Shown: positions 1 through 6,814 of the stretch, piece by piece
How the letters are laid out: every line of letters begins with the position of its first letter
Position numbering within the stretch: position 1 is the first letter of the stretch
From: Candidatus Cloacimonadota bacterium
Lineage (GTDB): Bacteria; Cloacimonadota; Cloacimonadia; Cloacimonadales; TCS61
Assembly (NCBI GenBank): GCA_011372345.1
Contig: DRTC01000178.1
Location: 1 to 10,323, forward strand
DNA length: 10,323 nucleotides
Reading direction: 5' to 3'
The notes under the pieces: model-generated
Told to the model about the DNA's origin: nothing
Seen by the model: only the letters and a program-made list of their open reading frames with translations
Databases searched by the model: none
Made by a program: the position numbers and the translations under genes

Positions 1-2580
1 GTCGTGTGCTCCCATCATTCCGATTTCGTCTCCATACCAGATATGCGGAGTTCCGACATAAGTCATCTGGAAAAGAACTGCGAGTTTCAGTCTGGTTATA
101 TCTCCGCCAGCAGATTCCAGATAACGATGCGTATCATGACTGTCGATCAGGTTCATCATCACTTGCGTTGCTTGAGTAGGATAACTTAACAAGCCTGGTT
201 TGAGATCGCGGTCAAAGGTTTTGGCAGAACATTTTCTCATATTGAAGAAACGCATGACCGGATCTTTAAAATAAGCGTAATTCATCACAGAATCGAAATA
301 TTCGTTGTTTACCCATTCGACGGCGTTACTCCAGAGTTCACCAACCAGATAAGCATCCGGTTTTACGGATTTAACTCTTTCGCGGAAAAGCTGCCAGAAC
401 CAGAACGGAACTTCATTTGGAACATCAAGCCGGAAACCATCTAGATCGACTTCACCGATCCAGTAATCGACCAGATCGAGAACATAATTTACAACTTCCC
501 AGTTCGGATTTGCCTGATTAATGTCTTTGATCCCGTTTTCGGATGGATTCGGTTCTTTCAGGTCATAATTCAGATTCGGCATTTCACCAAATCCCCACCA
601 GCATTCGTAATAATCGGAAGGTTTGAAATTTGAAGGTAATTCTTTCGGGTAAGGTTTATGCCATTCATACCAGTTATAATACTCCGAATCTTTTCCTTTT
701 TCCTTTCCATCCTGGAAAGCCCAGAAAGTTTCGCCGGTGTGATTGAAAGCCACATCGAGAATTATTCTGATTCCTCTTTTATGACAATCCTGCACGAACT
801 CCTTAAATTCAGTTTCCGTGCCGAAATGCGGATCGATCTTACGATAATCGGCAGCATCGTATTTATGATTGGATTTTGCTTCAAACAAGGGATTAAAGTA
901 GATGACCGTAATTCCCAGATCGTTCAAATAATCCAATTTTTGTTTGACTCCCGCCACATCACCGCCGTAAAAACTGTTATAATCCGGCTGATAACCTTCA
1001 TGATTTGGCTCATGAAACGGGCTTTTAGTAAGCCCGGAAACATCATACCAGTCATCCACAAAATGGAAATATTGTCTGTATTTTGGAAGTTTTTTACCTG
1101 GTTTTGGTGGAACATTAATTCCTTCATAATACCATTCGGAAAAATCCTGATCATTCTTCTTATCTCCATTATAAAATCGATCCATGAAGATTTGGTAAAT
1201 GACGCCTTTTTTCACCCAATCCGGTGTAAAGAAAGGCTGCACATTTTCCTGAGAATAATGGAATAACTTATTCTTATCAAAGTTTCTGGAAATCTCTCCA
1301 TTCAATAGATAATATTCATTTCCACCATCCTCAAGCACAAAACAGTAATCGAATTCTTCCTTCTCATTTTTCAATTTGATGATCTTGCGATAATAATCGA
1401 AACTGCCGTCACTGGATACCAGATCCATTGTTTCATTCTCGCGTTCGATTTTCAGATAAACTTTTTCCACATCTCCGGAATGAACTTTGGTTTTAAATTC
1501 GATCTCGGTTGGAGAAAGCGGATTGACTGTTTCCAGAGATTGCGAGGTAGGAATTCCATAAGTGAGGATCACACCATCTTTCTTTTTAAGTGTGACTTTC
1601 TCAAATTTATCATCAACGATTACAACCGAATTCTGTCCGCCAAATCCATCATCGATAAAAATCTCAGCATTTTTGTCTGTTACCCAGTTCATACCGTCTT
1701 CGAGGAATTTGTAGGGATATTCATCCGGTTTCAGAAGCATGGTCAGAGAAAAAGTTCCATCCTCGTTCTTCTCCATTTTATCTGCTTTCTGATTCCAGGC
1801 ATTGAAACCGCCTACCAGATAAACTTCCTTCACAGGTTTTCCCGGATCATATTTGAATTCGACCTTACGCAGGGCATTTATTTCAGAACGATCTCCGACA
1901 TAAATAACGGAATTCTGTCCACCAAATCCATCTTCGATGAATTCAACTGCATTTTCATCTGACAGCCAGTTGCCATCGACTACAAATTTGTAGGTGTATT
2001 TTCCTTTTTTAAGATGAAGAGTGGTCTCATAAAGACCGTTATTCTCTTCCATTTTATCCATATTAGGAGACCAGTTATTGAAATCTCCTGCTACATAAAT
2101 ATCGTGTTTTCCACCAATTAACGGCTGATACGAGAATTTTACCGGAAATTCACCGGTTCCGCTTTTCTTTTCGACTTTTTTAGTTTCTGTTTTTCCACCA
2201 ACTGTAATCACTGAATTTTCTCCTCCGTATCCATCATCTTCTGTATCGGGATTGTTCGGATCAGGTTTCCAATCCGTTCCGTTCACAACAAATTTATACA
2301 TATATTTTCCCGGTTTGAGATCGAGTTTGATCTTCCAATCTGAACCATCTTTAGTCATTGGATTTGCCGAAGCATCCCAGTTATTGAACTCTCCGGCAAC
2401 AGAAACTGAAGTAGCAGAAGCATCGGAATAAACCAGTTCAATCCCTTTTTGGGAAACTTTCTCCTGAACTTGTTCAGTTGTCTTCTCATTTTTTTCGATT
2501 ATTTCTCCTCCTTCGAACCCGAGAGTAGAACAACCGGAAATCAAGATTACAACACCTAAACTAAATAATATTTTTTTCAT
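1..2580 (-). CDS. GH13 alpha-glucan hydrolase lipoprotein with three tandem glycogen-binding-type domains (3' end outside window)
   Basis: The frame is open for 860 codons and runs off the left edge without a stop. The start ATG follows a GGAG ribosome site at 5-base spacing. Residues 1-17 form a lipoprotein signal with lipobox ISGC (Cys17), so the enzyme is probably anchored on the outer membrane. Three AMPK-beta/CBM48-like beta-sandwich domains follow at about 45-127, 145-227 and 239-322. Each keeps the Trp/Lys/Trp/Asn set used for sugar binding in AMPK-beta (W68/K96/W104/N122, W170/K198/W205/N223, W262/K291/W299/N317). A CBM34-like domain may occupy 352-443. The GH13 barrel starts near 461 (IYQIFMDRFYNGD) and shows region I DVAFNH (609-614), region V MPNLN (667-671), region II DGFRLDV with nucleophile D719, region III GELW with acid E748, and region IV DSHD with D816. 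The set resembles the neopullulanase/cyclomaltodextrinase side of GH13; exact specificity is not readable. Confidence 0.95.
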   Translation of the reverse strand, partial: MKKILFSLGVVILISGCSTLGFEGGEIIEKNEKTTEQVQEKVSQKGIELVYSDASATSVSVAGEFNNWDASANPMTKDGSDWKIKLDLKPGKYMYKFVVNGTDWKPDPNNPDTEDDGYGGENSVITVGGKTETKKVEKKSGTGEFPVKFSYQPLIGGKHDIYVAGDFNNWSPNMDKMEENNGLYETTLHLKKGKYTYKFVVDGNWLSDENAVEFIEDGFGGQNSVIYVGDRSEINALRKVEFKYDPGKPVKEVYLVGGFNAWNQKADKMEKNEDGTFSLTMLLKPDEYPYKFLEDGMNWVTDKNAEIFIDDGFGGQNSVVIVDDKFEKVTLKKKDGVILTYGIPTSQSLETVNPLSPTEIEFKTKVHSGDVEKVYLKIERENETMDLVSSDGSFDYYRKIIKLKNEKEEFDYCFVLEDGGNEYYLLNGEISRNFDKNKLFHYSQENVQPFFTPDWVKKGVIYQIFMDRFYNGDKKNDQDFSEWYYEGINVPPKPGKKLPKYRQYFHFVDDWYDVSGLTKSPFHEPNHEGYQPDYNSFYGGDVAGVKQKLDYLNDLGITVIYFNPLFEAKSNHKYDAADYRKIDPHFGTETEFKEFVQDCHKRGIRIILDVAFNHTGETFWAFQDGKEKGKDSEYYNWYEWHKPYPKELPSNFKPSDYYECWWGFGEMPNLNYDLKEPNPSENGIKDINQANPNWEVVNYVLDLVDYWIGEVDLDGFRLDVPNEVPFWFWQLFRERVKSVKPDAYLVGELWSNAVEWVNNEYFDSVMNYAYFKDPVMRFFNMRKCSAKTFDRDLKPGLLSYPTQATQVMMNLIDSHDTHRYLESAGGDITRLKLAVLFQMTYVGTPHIWYGDEIGMMGAHD

Positions 2581-2689
2581 ATTTTCTCCAGTATTTAATG
2601 AACAACTTGCCAAAGTTGTTCCTAATTTTATTCAGTTTTTATTATTCTAAATTTATTATAATTTAACAAGTAGCATCTTGTTTTACGGT
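2581..2689 (-). other. Gap between the CnaB/DOMON lipoprotein and GH13 genes, with two hairpins
   Basis: This AT-rich 109-bp gap holds a short dyad at 2665-2682 (AACAAG, 6-base loop, CTTGTT), just after the stop of the upstream gene, and a strong 9-bp dyad at 2600-2621 just before the GH13 ribosome site. The first dyad is not followed by a T-run on the minus strand, so it is a poor intrinsic terminator. No clear sigma-70 promoter could be picked, and read-through from upstream is plausible. Confidence 0.5.
2600..2621 (-). promoter_or_regulatory. Perfect 9-bp hairpin in the GH13 mRNA leader
   Basis: GAACAACTT and AAGTTGTTC pair perfectly around a 4-base loop, ending 19 bases before the GH13 ATG and just upstream of its GGAG ribosome site. 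It could be an operator dyad, an mRNA leader stem or a short dispersed palindrome. The sequence does not decide between these. Its outer bases have the opposite polarity (GAAC...GTTC) to the two-hairpin repeats elsewhere in the window (GTTC...GAAC), so it is not one of them. Confidence 0.45.
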
Positions 2690-3958
2690 TTAATATGCTC
2701 TCGAAAAAACAGTCGTGAAATTTATCTCCGTTGCCACATTGTTTCCATCTATTTCAATATCCAATTGCTGTGGGATCGTGTCATTCGACATACATCCTTC
2801 GGATGTATAATCTCCACCTCCGGCACTTCCGATGATGGCTATTACTGCTATTTTGTTTCCTAAAGGATATTCTCCATTCGGAAAGATCTCAGAGAAGGGC
2901 AGAGCAATCTCAATAACAGAATTGTTCAGGGAAATATCCGTATCGATTATATTCTGATCAACATTTTCAGTATCTTCCAGACTGACGACTCCGATATCTG
3001 AGGAAACCGCCCAAACTGAAAAAGCATAATCTGCCCTGAAATTTGATGGAGGATAAATATTCTTTCTTAAATGATCTCCGTAAGTTCCTCCATAAATTTC
3101 AGTAAAATCGTTTGTTCCTGTTCCGTCACCATAATCGATATCAAAATAAATATTTACAGTATTTCCTCCTGAATCGAATCCACCATCGACAGCAATGTAT
3201 AAATTCTCATTATCACGGGCAATATAAAGATTTTCAAAATTATTCGATTCCGACCAACTTGAAGCGTGATCATTCACATAAGCAGATTCCCAGCCATCAT
3301 CTATTTCACCATCGATGACGATTTCTTTGAATTCCATCGGTTCGATCAGTTCCAATTCGATCGTATCGATAATCGTTGTCTGATGTCCCAGCAGTTCGAT
3401 ATCCGTAATGTTCCGATCCTCATAATTATCTGCAGAAATCCTTAATTCATAAAGACCGGCAAAAAGTAGATCGAATCTGAAAAAGCCGGTAGTATCTGTT
3501 TGAGAAGTCGCTACTGCATCTACTTCATTCTGGTAATATAAAAAGACATTTGCACTAACAGTATCCGGTGAAGCATCTTGAAAGTTTACATATCCTTCCA
3601 GGGAAGAATTGGGAGCAAATAAGTTTACGGTATCTAAAATTGTGCTGCTATTTGCTGGTAAAATCAAATCTGTAAAGTTATGAATGCTGAAATTTTCAGC
3701 AGTTATTTTTACCTGGTAAATTCCTCCAGCCAACCTATCAACTGAATAATATCCAGCCGGATTTGTCTGTGTTTCTGCGAGAAGCATGGTTTCCTGATCA
3801 TTAAATACTTGAATGTCTGCCTGTACGGAATCCGGAGATGAATCTTCAAAGATGACATATCCGGCAAGAGAAGAATTGTGATCGAATAAAGCGGTATTTG
3901 GTGTTTTATCACAACTGCTAATGATTACTAATAAAATTAAAATTATTAAATATTTCAT
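2690..3958 (-). CDS. Lipoprotein with two CnaB-like repeats and a DOMON/CBM9-like domain
   Basis: This 422-residue protein starts at an ATG preceded by AAAGGA. A lipoprotein signal (lipobox ISSC, Cys16) points to outer-membrane anchoring. Residues 28-113 and 117-202 are tandem copies of one beta-sandwich domain; each opens with NSSL(A/E)GYV, has a SPD(S/T)V segment and a G(I/L)Y(Q/E)(V/L)(K/R)I turn, as in carboxypeptidase-regulatory/CnaB-like folds. They probably act as a stalk. Residues 211-422 begin IVIDGEIDDGWES and continue with DNENLYIAVDGGF and an EIALPFSEIFPNGEYPLG stretch, which resembles DOMON or CBM9-like modules found on glucodextranases and some amylases. That implies carbohydrate binding, but no binding residue can be assigned. 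The gene lies between two genes for glycogen-binding-domain proteins, so a role in holding polysaccharide at the surface is likely. Family assignment is from pattern only. Confidence 0.9.
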   Translation of the reverse strand: MKYLIILILLVIISSCDKTPNTALFDHNSSLAGYVIFEDSSPDSVQADIQVFNDQETMLLAETQTNPAGYYSVDRLAGGIYQVKITAENFSIHNFTDLILPANSSTILDTVNLFAPNSSLEGYVNFQDASPDTVSANVFLYYQNEVDAVATSQTDTTGFFRFDLLFAGLYELRISADNYEDRNITDIELLGHQTTIIDTIELELIEPMEFKEIVIDGEIDDGWESAYVNDHASSWSESNNFENLYIARDNENLYIAVDGGFDSGGNTVNIYFDIDYGDGTGTNDFTEIYGGTYGDHLRKNIYPPSNFRADYAFSVWAVSSDIGVVSLEDTENVDQNIIDTDISLNNSVIEIALPFSEIFPNGEYPLGNKIAVIAIIGSAGGGDYTSEGCMSNDTIPQQLDIEIDGNNVATEINFTTVFSRAY

Positions 3959-4003
3959 TTTTATTTCCTTTTATTATTCTTGTTTCGAATCCTGTAAACT
4001 CCG

Positions 4004-4054
4004 AAACCTTGTCCCGAAGGCTTTCGGGAGTTGCAAACCTTCGCAATGGTTGAA
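4004..4054 (-). repeat. 51-bp dispersed repeat, copy 1 (CCCGAA hairpin family)
   Basis: This segment matches the reverse complement of 9127-9177 at 46 of 51 positions by hand alignment, without gaps. It contains the hairpin TCCCGAA-GGCT-TTCGGGA; three of the five differences between the copies fall in the hairpin loop, while the stem is unchanged. The conserved right part reads ACCTTCGCAATGGTTGAA. A shortened relative (TCAACCAT followed by AAGGTCT) lies at 4208-4226. Confidence 0.8.
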
Positions 4055-4112
4055 TCCCACTTCATAACTTTAAAACAATCAATATGTAGGTTCCGTTGTC
4101 AACTATCTATTT

Positions 4113-4140
4113 ACAACCATCAACCATTCAACCATTAACC
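4113..4140. repeat. Short tandem repeat of CAACCAT(T)
   Basis: Three and a half consecutive units of 7-8 bases (CAACCAT, CAACCATT, CAACCATT, AACC) lie in the non-coding gap. The same AACCAT word forms the edge of the 51-bp repeat family at 4045-4054 and 9127-9137, so the array may have grown from a repeat edge. Confidence 0.6.
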
Positions 4141-4148
4141 GTCAGCGA

Positions 4149-4221
4149 TTACGGAGGTCTAATCCTGTTGGAATATATGAACGAGTTTCAGGATTTTAAA
4201 TCGTTCCTCAACCATCCGTAA
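4149..4221. repeat. Structured segment with outer stem and interlocked inner stems
   Basis: An outer inverted pair TTACGGA/TCCGTAA (4149-4155 and 4215-4221) encloses two perfect pairs that interlock rather than nest: AATCCTG/CAGGATT (4161-4167 and 4189-4195) and GAACGA/TCGTTC (4179-4184 and 4201-4206). This is the topology of an H-type pseudoknot with connecting loops of 11, 4 and 5 bases. It lies just downstream of the 4811-4227 gene. The alternative is a degenerate palindromic repeat in which only one of the inner stems forms. Confidence 0.45.
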
Positions 4222-4226
4222 GGTCT

Positions 4227-4811
4227 TTATTTCACAGTTAAGATGGAATTATTCCCGCCATAACCATCATCTACAAATTCCAAACCGTTCGGATCGGTTA
4301 CCCAGGTATTTCTATCGACAACGAATTTATATTGATATCTTCCTGGTTCCAACGGTTTAATCAATGACCAGATTCCGTCTCCGGCAACCTTATCACCATG
4401 AGTTCCATCATCAAACATGGGATCGACGGTCGAATCGTAAGAAGCATTACTGCTGGCTGTTCCTCCCCAGAGATTATCCGGAAAATCTCCCGCCAAGGTT
4501 ACCAGACGAGCTGAAGGTGCTTCATATTGGAACAGAACTCCACCTTTGACTTGATGCGGAGGTGCTAATCTTTTTTTAATGAAATTCAGGGAGCAAGCGA
4601 ATGAAAGCAGGATAAAAAGTGATAATGCTACCAAAAATAATTTGGAAAATACTAGTTCCAATGCTCCTGTGTTGGAATGATGAGATGGACGCTCCTGCGT
4701 TGAAATTGTTTTTGTGTATCGAAAAATTATTTTACGCAGAGCGTTTGAGAAGTGTGTTCCAACGCGGGAGCATTGGAACAAGGAGGACATCGAAAGTTTG
4801 ATCTTTTTCAT
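4227..4811 (-). CDS. Small glycogen-binding-domain protein, probable lipoprotein, with a repeat inside its signal region
   Basis: This is a 194-residue protein. The ATG at 4811 is supported by an AGGAG site 8 bases upstream. The first residues, MKKIKL, look like a normal signal n-region, but the hydrophobic stretch comes only at 57-72 and ends LLSFAC (Cys73), an imperfect lipobox. The intervening residues 11-52 (low hydrophobicity, Arg/His/Ser-rich) are encoded by an inverted pair of palindromic repeats at 4655-4779. Residues 88-194 form one AMPK-beta/CBM48-like domain with W115, K162, W170 and N188 in the sugar-binding positions, and the family end motif DDGYGGNNS. An insertion at about 116-146 carries DDGTHGDKVAGDG, a motif seen in other secreted beta-sandwich proteins. 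There is no catalytic domain. It is probably a surface or periplasmic alpha-glucan-binding accessory to its neighbours. Whether the long signal region still works is uncertain. Confidence 0.88.
   Translation of the reverse strand: MKKIKLSMSSLFQCSRVGTHFSNALRKIIFRYTKTISTQERPSHHSNTGALELVFSKLFLVALSLFILLSFACSLNFIKKRLAPPHQVKGGVLFQYEAPSARLVTLAGDFPDNLWGGTASSNASYDSTVDPMFDDGTHGDKVAGDGIWSLIKPLEPGRYQYKFVVDRNTWVTDPNGLEFVDDGYGGNNSILTVK
4655..4779. repeat. Inverted pair of two-hairpin repeat units, inside a coding sequence
   Basis: Two copies of one unit face each other. The plus-strand copy has a 24-bp hairpin at 4655-4678 (GTTCCAATGC-TCCT-GTGTTGGAAT) and a 12-bp hairpin at 4689-4700 (ACGC-TCCT-GCGT). The minus-strand copy has its 24-bp hairpin at 4756-4779 and an 11-bp hairpin (ACGC-TCT-GCGT) at 4734-4744. 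The 24-bp hairpins match each other at 21 of 24 positions. The pair lies in the signal-region codons of the 4811-4227 gene and leaves the frame open. Confidence 0.85.
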
Positions 4812-4819
4812 AAAATGAA

Positions 4820-4825
4820 CTCCTA
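4820..4825 (-). promoter_or_regulatory. Ribosome site overlapping the upstream stop codon
   Basis: On the minus strand TTTTAGGAG contains both the TAG stop of the barrel gene (4825-4823) and the AGGAG ribosome site (4824-4820) for the next ATG at 4811. Spacing from AGGAG to ATG is 8 bases. The overlap supports translational coupling and fixes the start of the downstream gene before the repeat insertion. Confidence 0.8.
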
Positions 4826-6814
4826 AAATGTGATAACAGCTTCTAATGTAATTCGTTGTTCCTGTTTCAATTGAGTTTCGGCATTCCTGATCAAATCTCC
4901 CAAACCGCGATAACTAGTTTCGATATAATCCGCAAAATCATCTGCCTGTTCCAGGAATTCTTCTCTTCCACCTTCATAAAATTCATCTGTAACGGAATTA
5001 AGTGTCCTGGGATTAACTCCCCAACCGAGAGATAACCTGATATTATTCGCTAAATGATACATTATTTCGGAATAATTGGCATAGAAAACATCAATATTTT
5101 CTTTAAAATCTGTTTTCAAACAAAGCACATCATCATTATAATAAGGAATTCTCGTATTGGAATATAGAGTCCATTTGGGAGAAATATCCAATTTGAAAAT
5201 AACGATATTTTCGACATATTTGGGAACTTTCATAAAATCAAAATGTGCGAAAGTATTCTTCAATCTGAATTCAAAAGGAAATTTGATAATTTTATTTCTG
5301 AAAGCAAGATTCGATTTCCAGAGTAATCCCTTTTCATATCCGATAAGAGTATATTTCTCAAAAGGAACTTCCGAATATTCCTGAAACCAGCGCCCGTTTT
5401 CGTCGGTTCTCTCAAGATATTCGTAATAATCCGCCCAACCGACCAGGCTGTCAGGAAAGTTAATTGTCCAATATTGAAGTTCAAGTAAAGCAGAAATATT
5501 TTGGGTTTCAAAATCAGAACCAATTGAGAATTTGTTCCTTTTAAAATTTTCGGTAATTGTGTTTAAACCAGCATCAAGAGTGTCTATCTCCGTTACAATA
5601 TTCCAATTGAGATTATTTTGAATAAAGTTGCTGTAAACTGATAATGCTAAGGGAAATTTTAGAGAAGAACCCAAATATAGAATACTTCCATCCATCCATT
5701 TATAATCTTTTTCAATATTTATGTCGTTTAAAAGGAATGGTGGTTCATAGGAATTTTTAAAATCCAAATACTCACTTTGGACCTCGAAATTCATCGGATT
5801 CGTCCATCCATTTTGAAAAATGTTTTTACTGATCGTGAGATCGATTTCTTTACTATTATGTTTTTGAATTAATCCGCTTTCGGTTGTTTTAAAGTTGAAG
5901 ATCGAACTACCAAGAATAACATTCAATTCCCGGTTTTCTTTTTTTGACATATTAAATTTGAGTTTTGATCTTCCGGATAGAATATCTCCTTCCTCATCTT
6001 TAATATTTTCCGAGACAAGAAAATCAAAATCGAGATGTAAAGGAGTATGAGCGAGAATTTTATCAAAATAAGATTCGGAACTTTTAACAAAAATTCCCCG
6101 AAATCCGTAACCAAAATCATATTTATATTTTCCTTCATCTCCGATAATATGAAGCGGATCATCGGAAGTGTGAATTCCCAAATTATCAAAAGCATTTAAA
6201 TGGAAATAATCGGTTTTTAATTTCAGATAGGCTTTTTTATAGGTGAAAAAATTACTTTGTTCATTATCGACCTTAAAAAATGTGCATCCTTCAAAATAAG
6301 AACTCATCCTGGTTTTAATTCCAAAATTCAGACTATGAACAGGTTTATCCAACATATAACGGTCTTTTTCTTTTCTATTAAATTCGTTTCTCGTATAATA
6401 GCGACCGCTTAAATAAACTTTTGGATTGAGCGTGGTTTTTACTCCTGAAATGGATAAAGCACTTTTCCTGATCATTTTTCCATTACTATCTATTTCAATA
6501 AGAGAATTCGAACCACCATAACCATCATCTGCTGTATTAGGATTATCCTGATCAAAAAACCAGTTTCCGTCCACCACAAATTTATATTGATACTCCCCTT
6601 TTGATAATTTGATAACTGTTTTCCATAAACCATTTTCGTCTTTTTTTAAGGGATTTCCGGTAGTATTCCAATCATTAAAATCTCCGGCAACAGAAACGCT
6701 TTGCGCATTGGGATTATCATAACTGAATTCGATCCCGGAATTTGTTTCTCTAACCGCAGAATTCAGATAATTGAAAATTATTAACGATAATATTAATATG
6801 AATTTGGACTTCAT
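4823..6814 (-). CDS. Outer-membrane beta-barrel with N-terminal glycogen-binding (CBM48-like) domain
   Basis: This 663-residue protein starts at an ATG with an AAGGAG site 5 bases upstream. Residues 1-20 are a signal peptide (cleavage likely after NYLNSA). Residues 25-108 are an AMPK-beta/CBM48-like domain: GDFNDW (W49), YKFVVDGNW (K78, W85) and the end motif DDGYGGSNS (N103). From about 115 to the end, the sequence is rich in alternating polar/aromatic strands broken by Asp/Asn/Gly turns, with the C-terminus RITLEAVITF. A terminal Phe with alternating hydrophobics is typical of a BAM-recognised last strand. The barrel is not from a family I recognise and shows no TonB box or plug. The layout places a glucan-binding module beside an outer-membrane barrel, so it may act as a receptor, porin or anchor for alpha-glucan. 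It is followed by the small glycogen-binding protein, with translational coupling. Confidence 0.92.
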   Translation of the reverse strand: MKSKFILILSLIIFNYLNSAVRETNSGIEFSYDNPNAQSVSVAGDFNDWNTTGNPLKKDENGLWKTVIKLSKGEYQYKFVVDGNWFFDQDNPNTADDGYGGSNSLIEIDSNGKMIRKSALSISGVKTTLNPKVYLSGRYYTRNEFNRKEKDRYMLDKPVHSLNFGIKTRMSSYFEGCTFFKVDNEQSNFFTYKKAYLKLKTDYFHLNAFDNLGIHTSDDPLHIIGDEGKYKYDFGYGFRGIFVKSSESYFDKILAHTPLHLDFDFLVSENIKDEEGDILSGRSKLKFNMSKKENRELNVILGSSIFNFKTTESGLIQKHNSKEIDLTISKNIFQNGWTNPMNFEVQSEYLDFKNSYEPPFLLNDINIEKDYKWMDGSILYLGSSLKFPLALSVYSNFIQNNLNWNIVTEIDTLDAGLNTITENFKRNKFSIGSDFETQNISALLELQYWTINFPDSLVGWADYYEYLERTDENGRWFQEYSEVPFEKYTLIGYEKGLLWKSNLAFRNKIIKFPFEFRLKNTFAHFDFMKVPKYVENIVIFKLDISPKWTLYSNTRIPYYNDDVLCLKTDFKENIDVFYANYSEIMYHLANNIRLSLGWGVNPRTLNSVTDEFYEGGREEFLEQADDFADYIETSYRGLGDLIRNAETQLKQEQRITLEAVITF

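Larger units (their letters stand above)
3959..4226 (-). other. 268-bp repeat-rich gap, no gene seen
   Basis: No credible coding frame is present on either strand. The gap holds one 51-bp dispersed repeat (4004-4054), a short tandem array of CAACCAT(T) units (4113-4140) and a compact structured segment (4149-4221). A TTGACA lies on the minus strand near 4104, but no good -10 box sits at the right distance, so no promoter is called. The ribosome site of the next gene (AAGGA) lies at the left end. Confidence 0.6.

Noticed and set aside
658..1266. 202-codon plus-strand open frame
   Set aside because: It lies wholly opposite the GH13 catalytic domain, whose minus-strand frame carries all conserved motifs. 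The plus-strand translation has no recognisable domain.
1480..1962. 160-codon plus-strand open frame
   Set aside because: It is antisense to the second and third glycogen-binding-type domains of the GH13 gene. Its two similar halves only mirror the duplicated domains on the other strand.
5260..5523. Second minus-strand frame inside the barrel gene
   Set aside because: It is out of frame with a well-supported 663-codon gene and has no features of its own.
4823..6814. SusC-like TonB-dependent receptor
   Set aside because: The protein is too short, has no plug domain or TonB box, and starts with a glycogen-binding domain instead of a CarboxypepD-regulatory-like domain.
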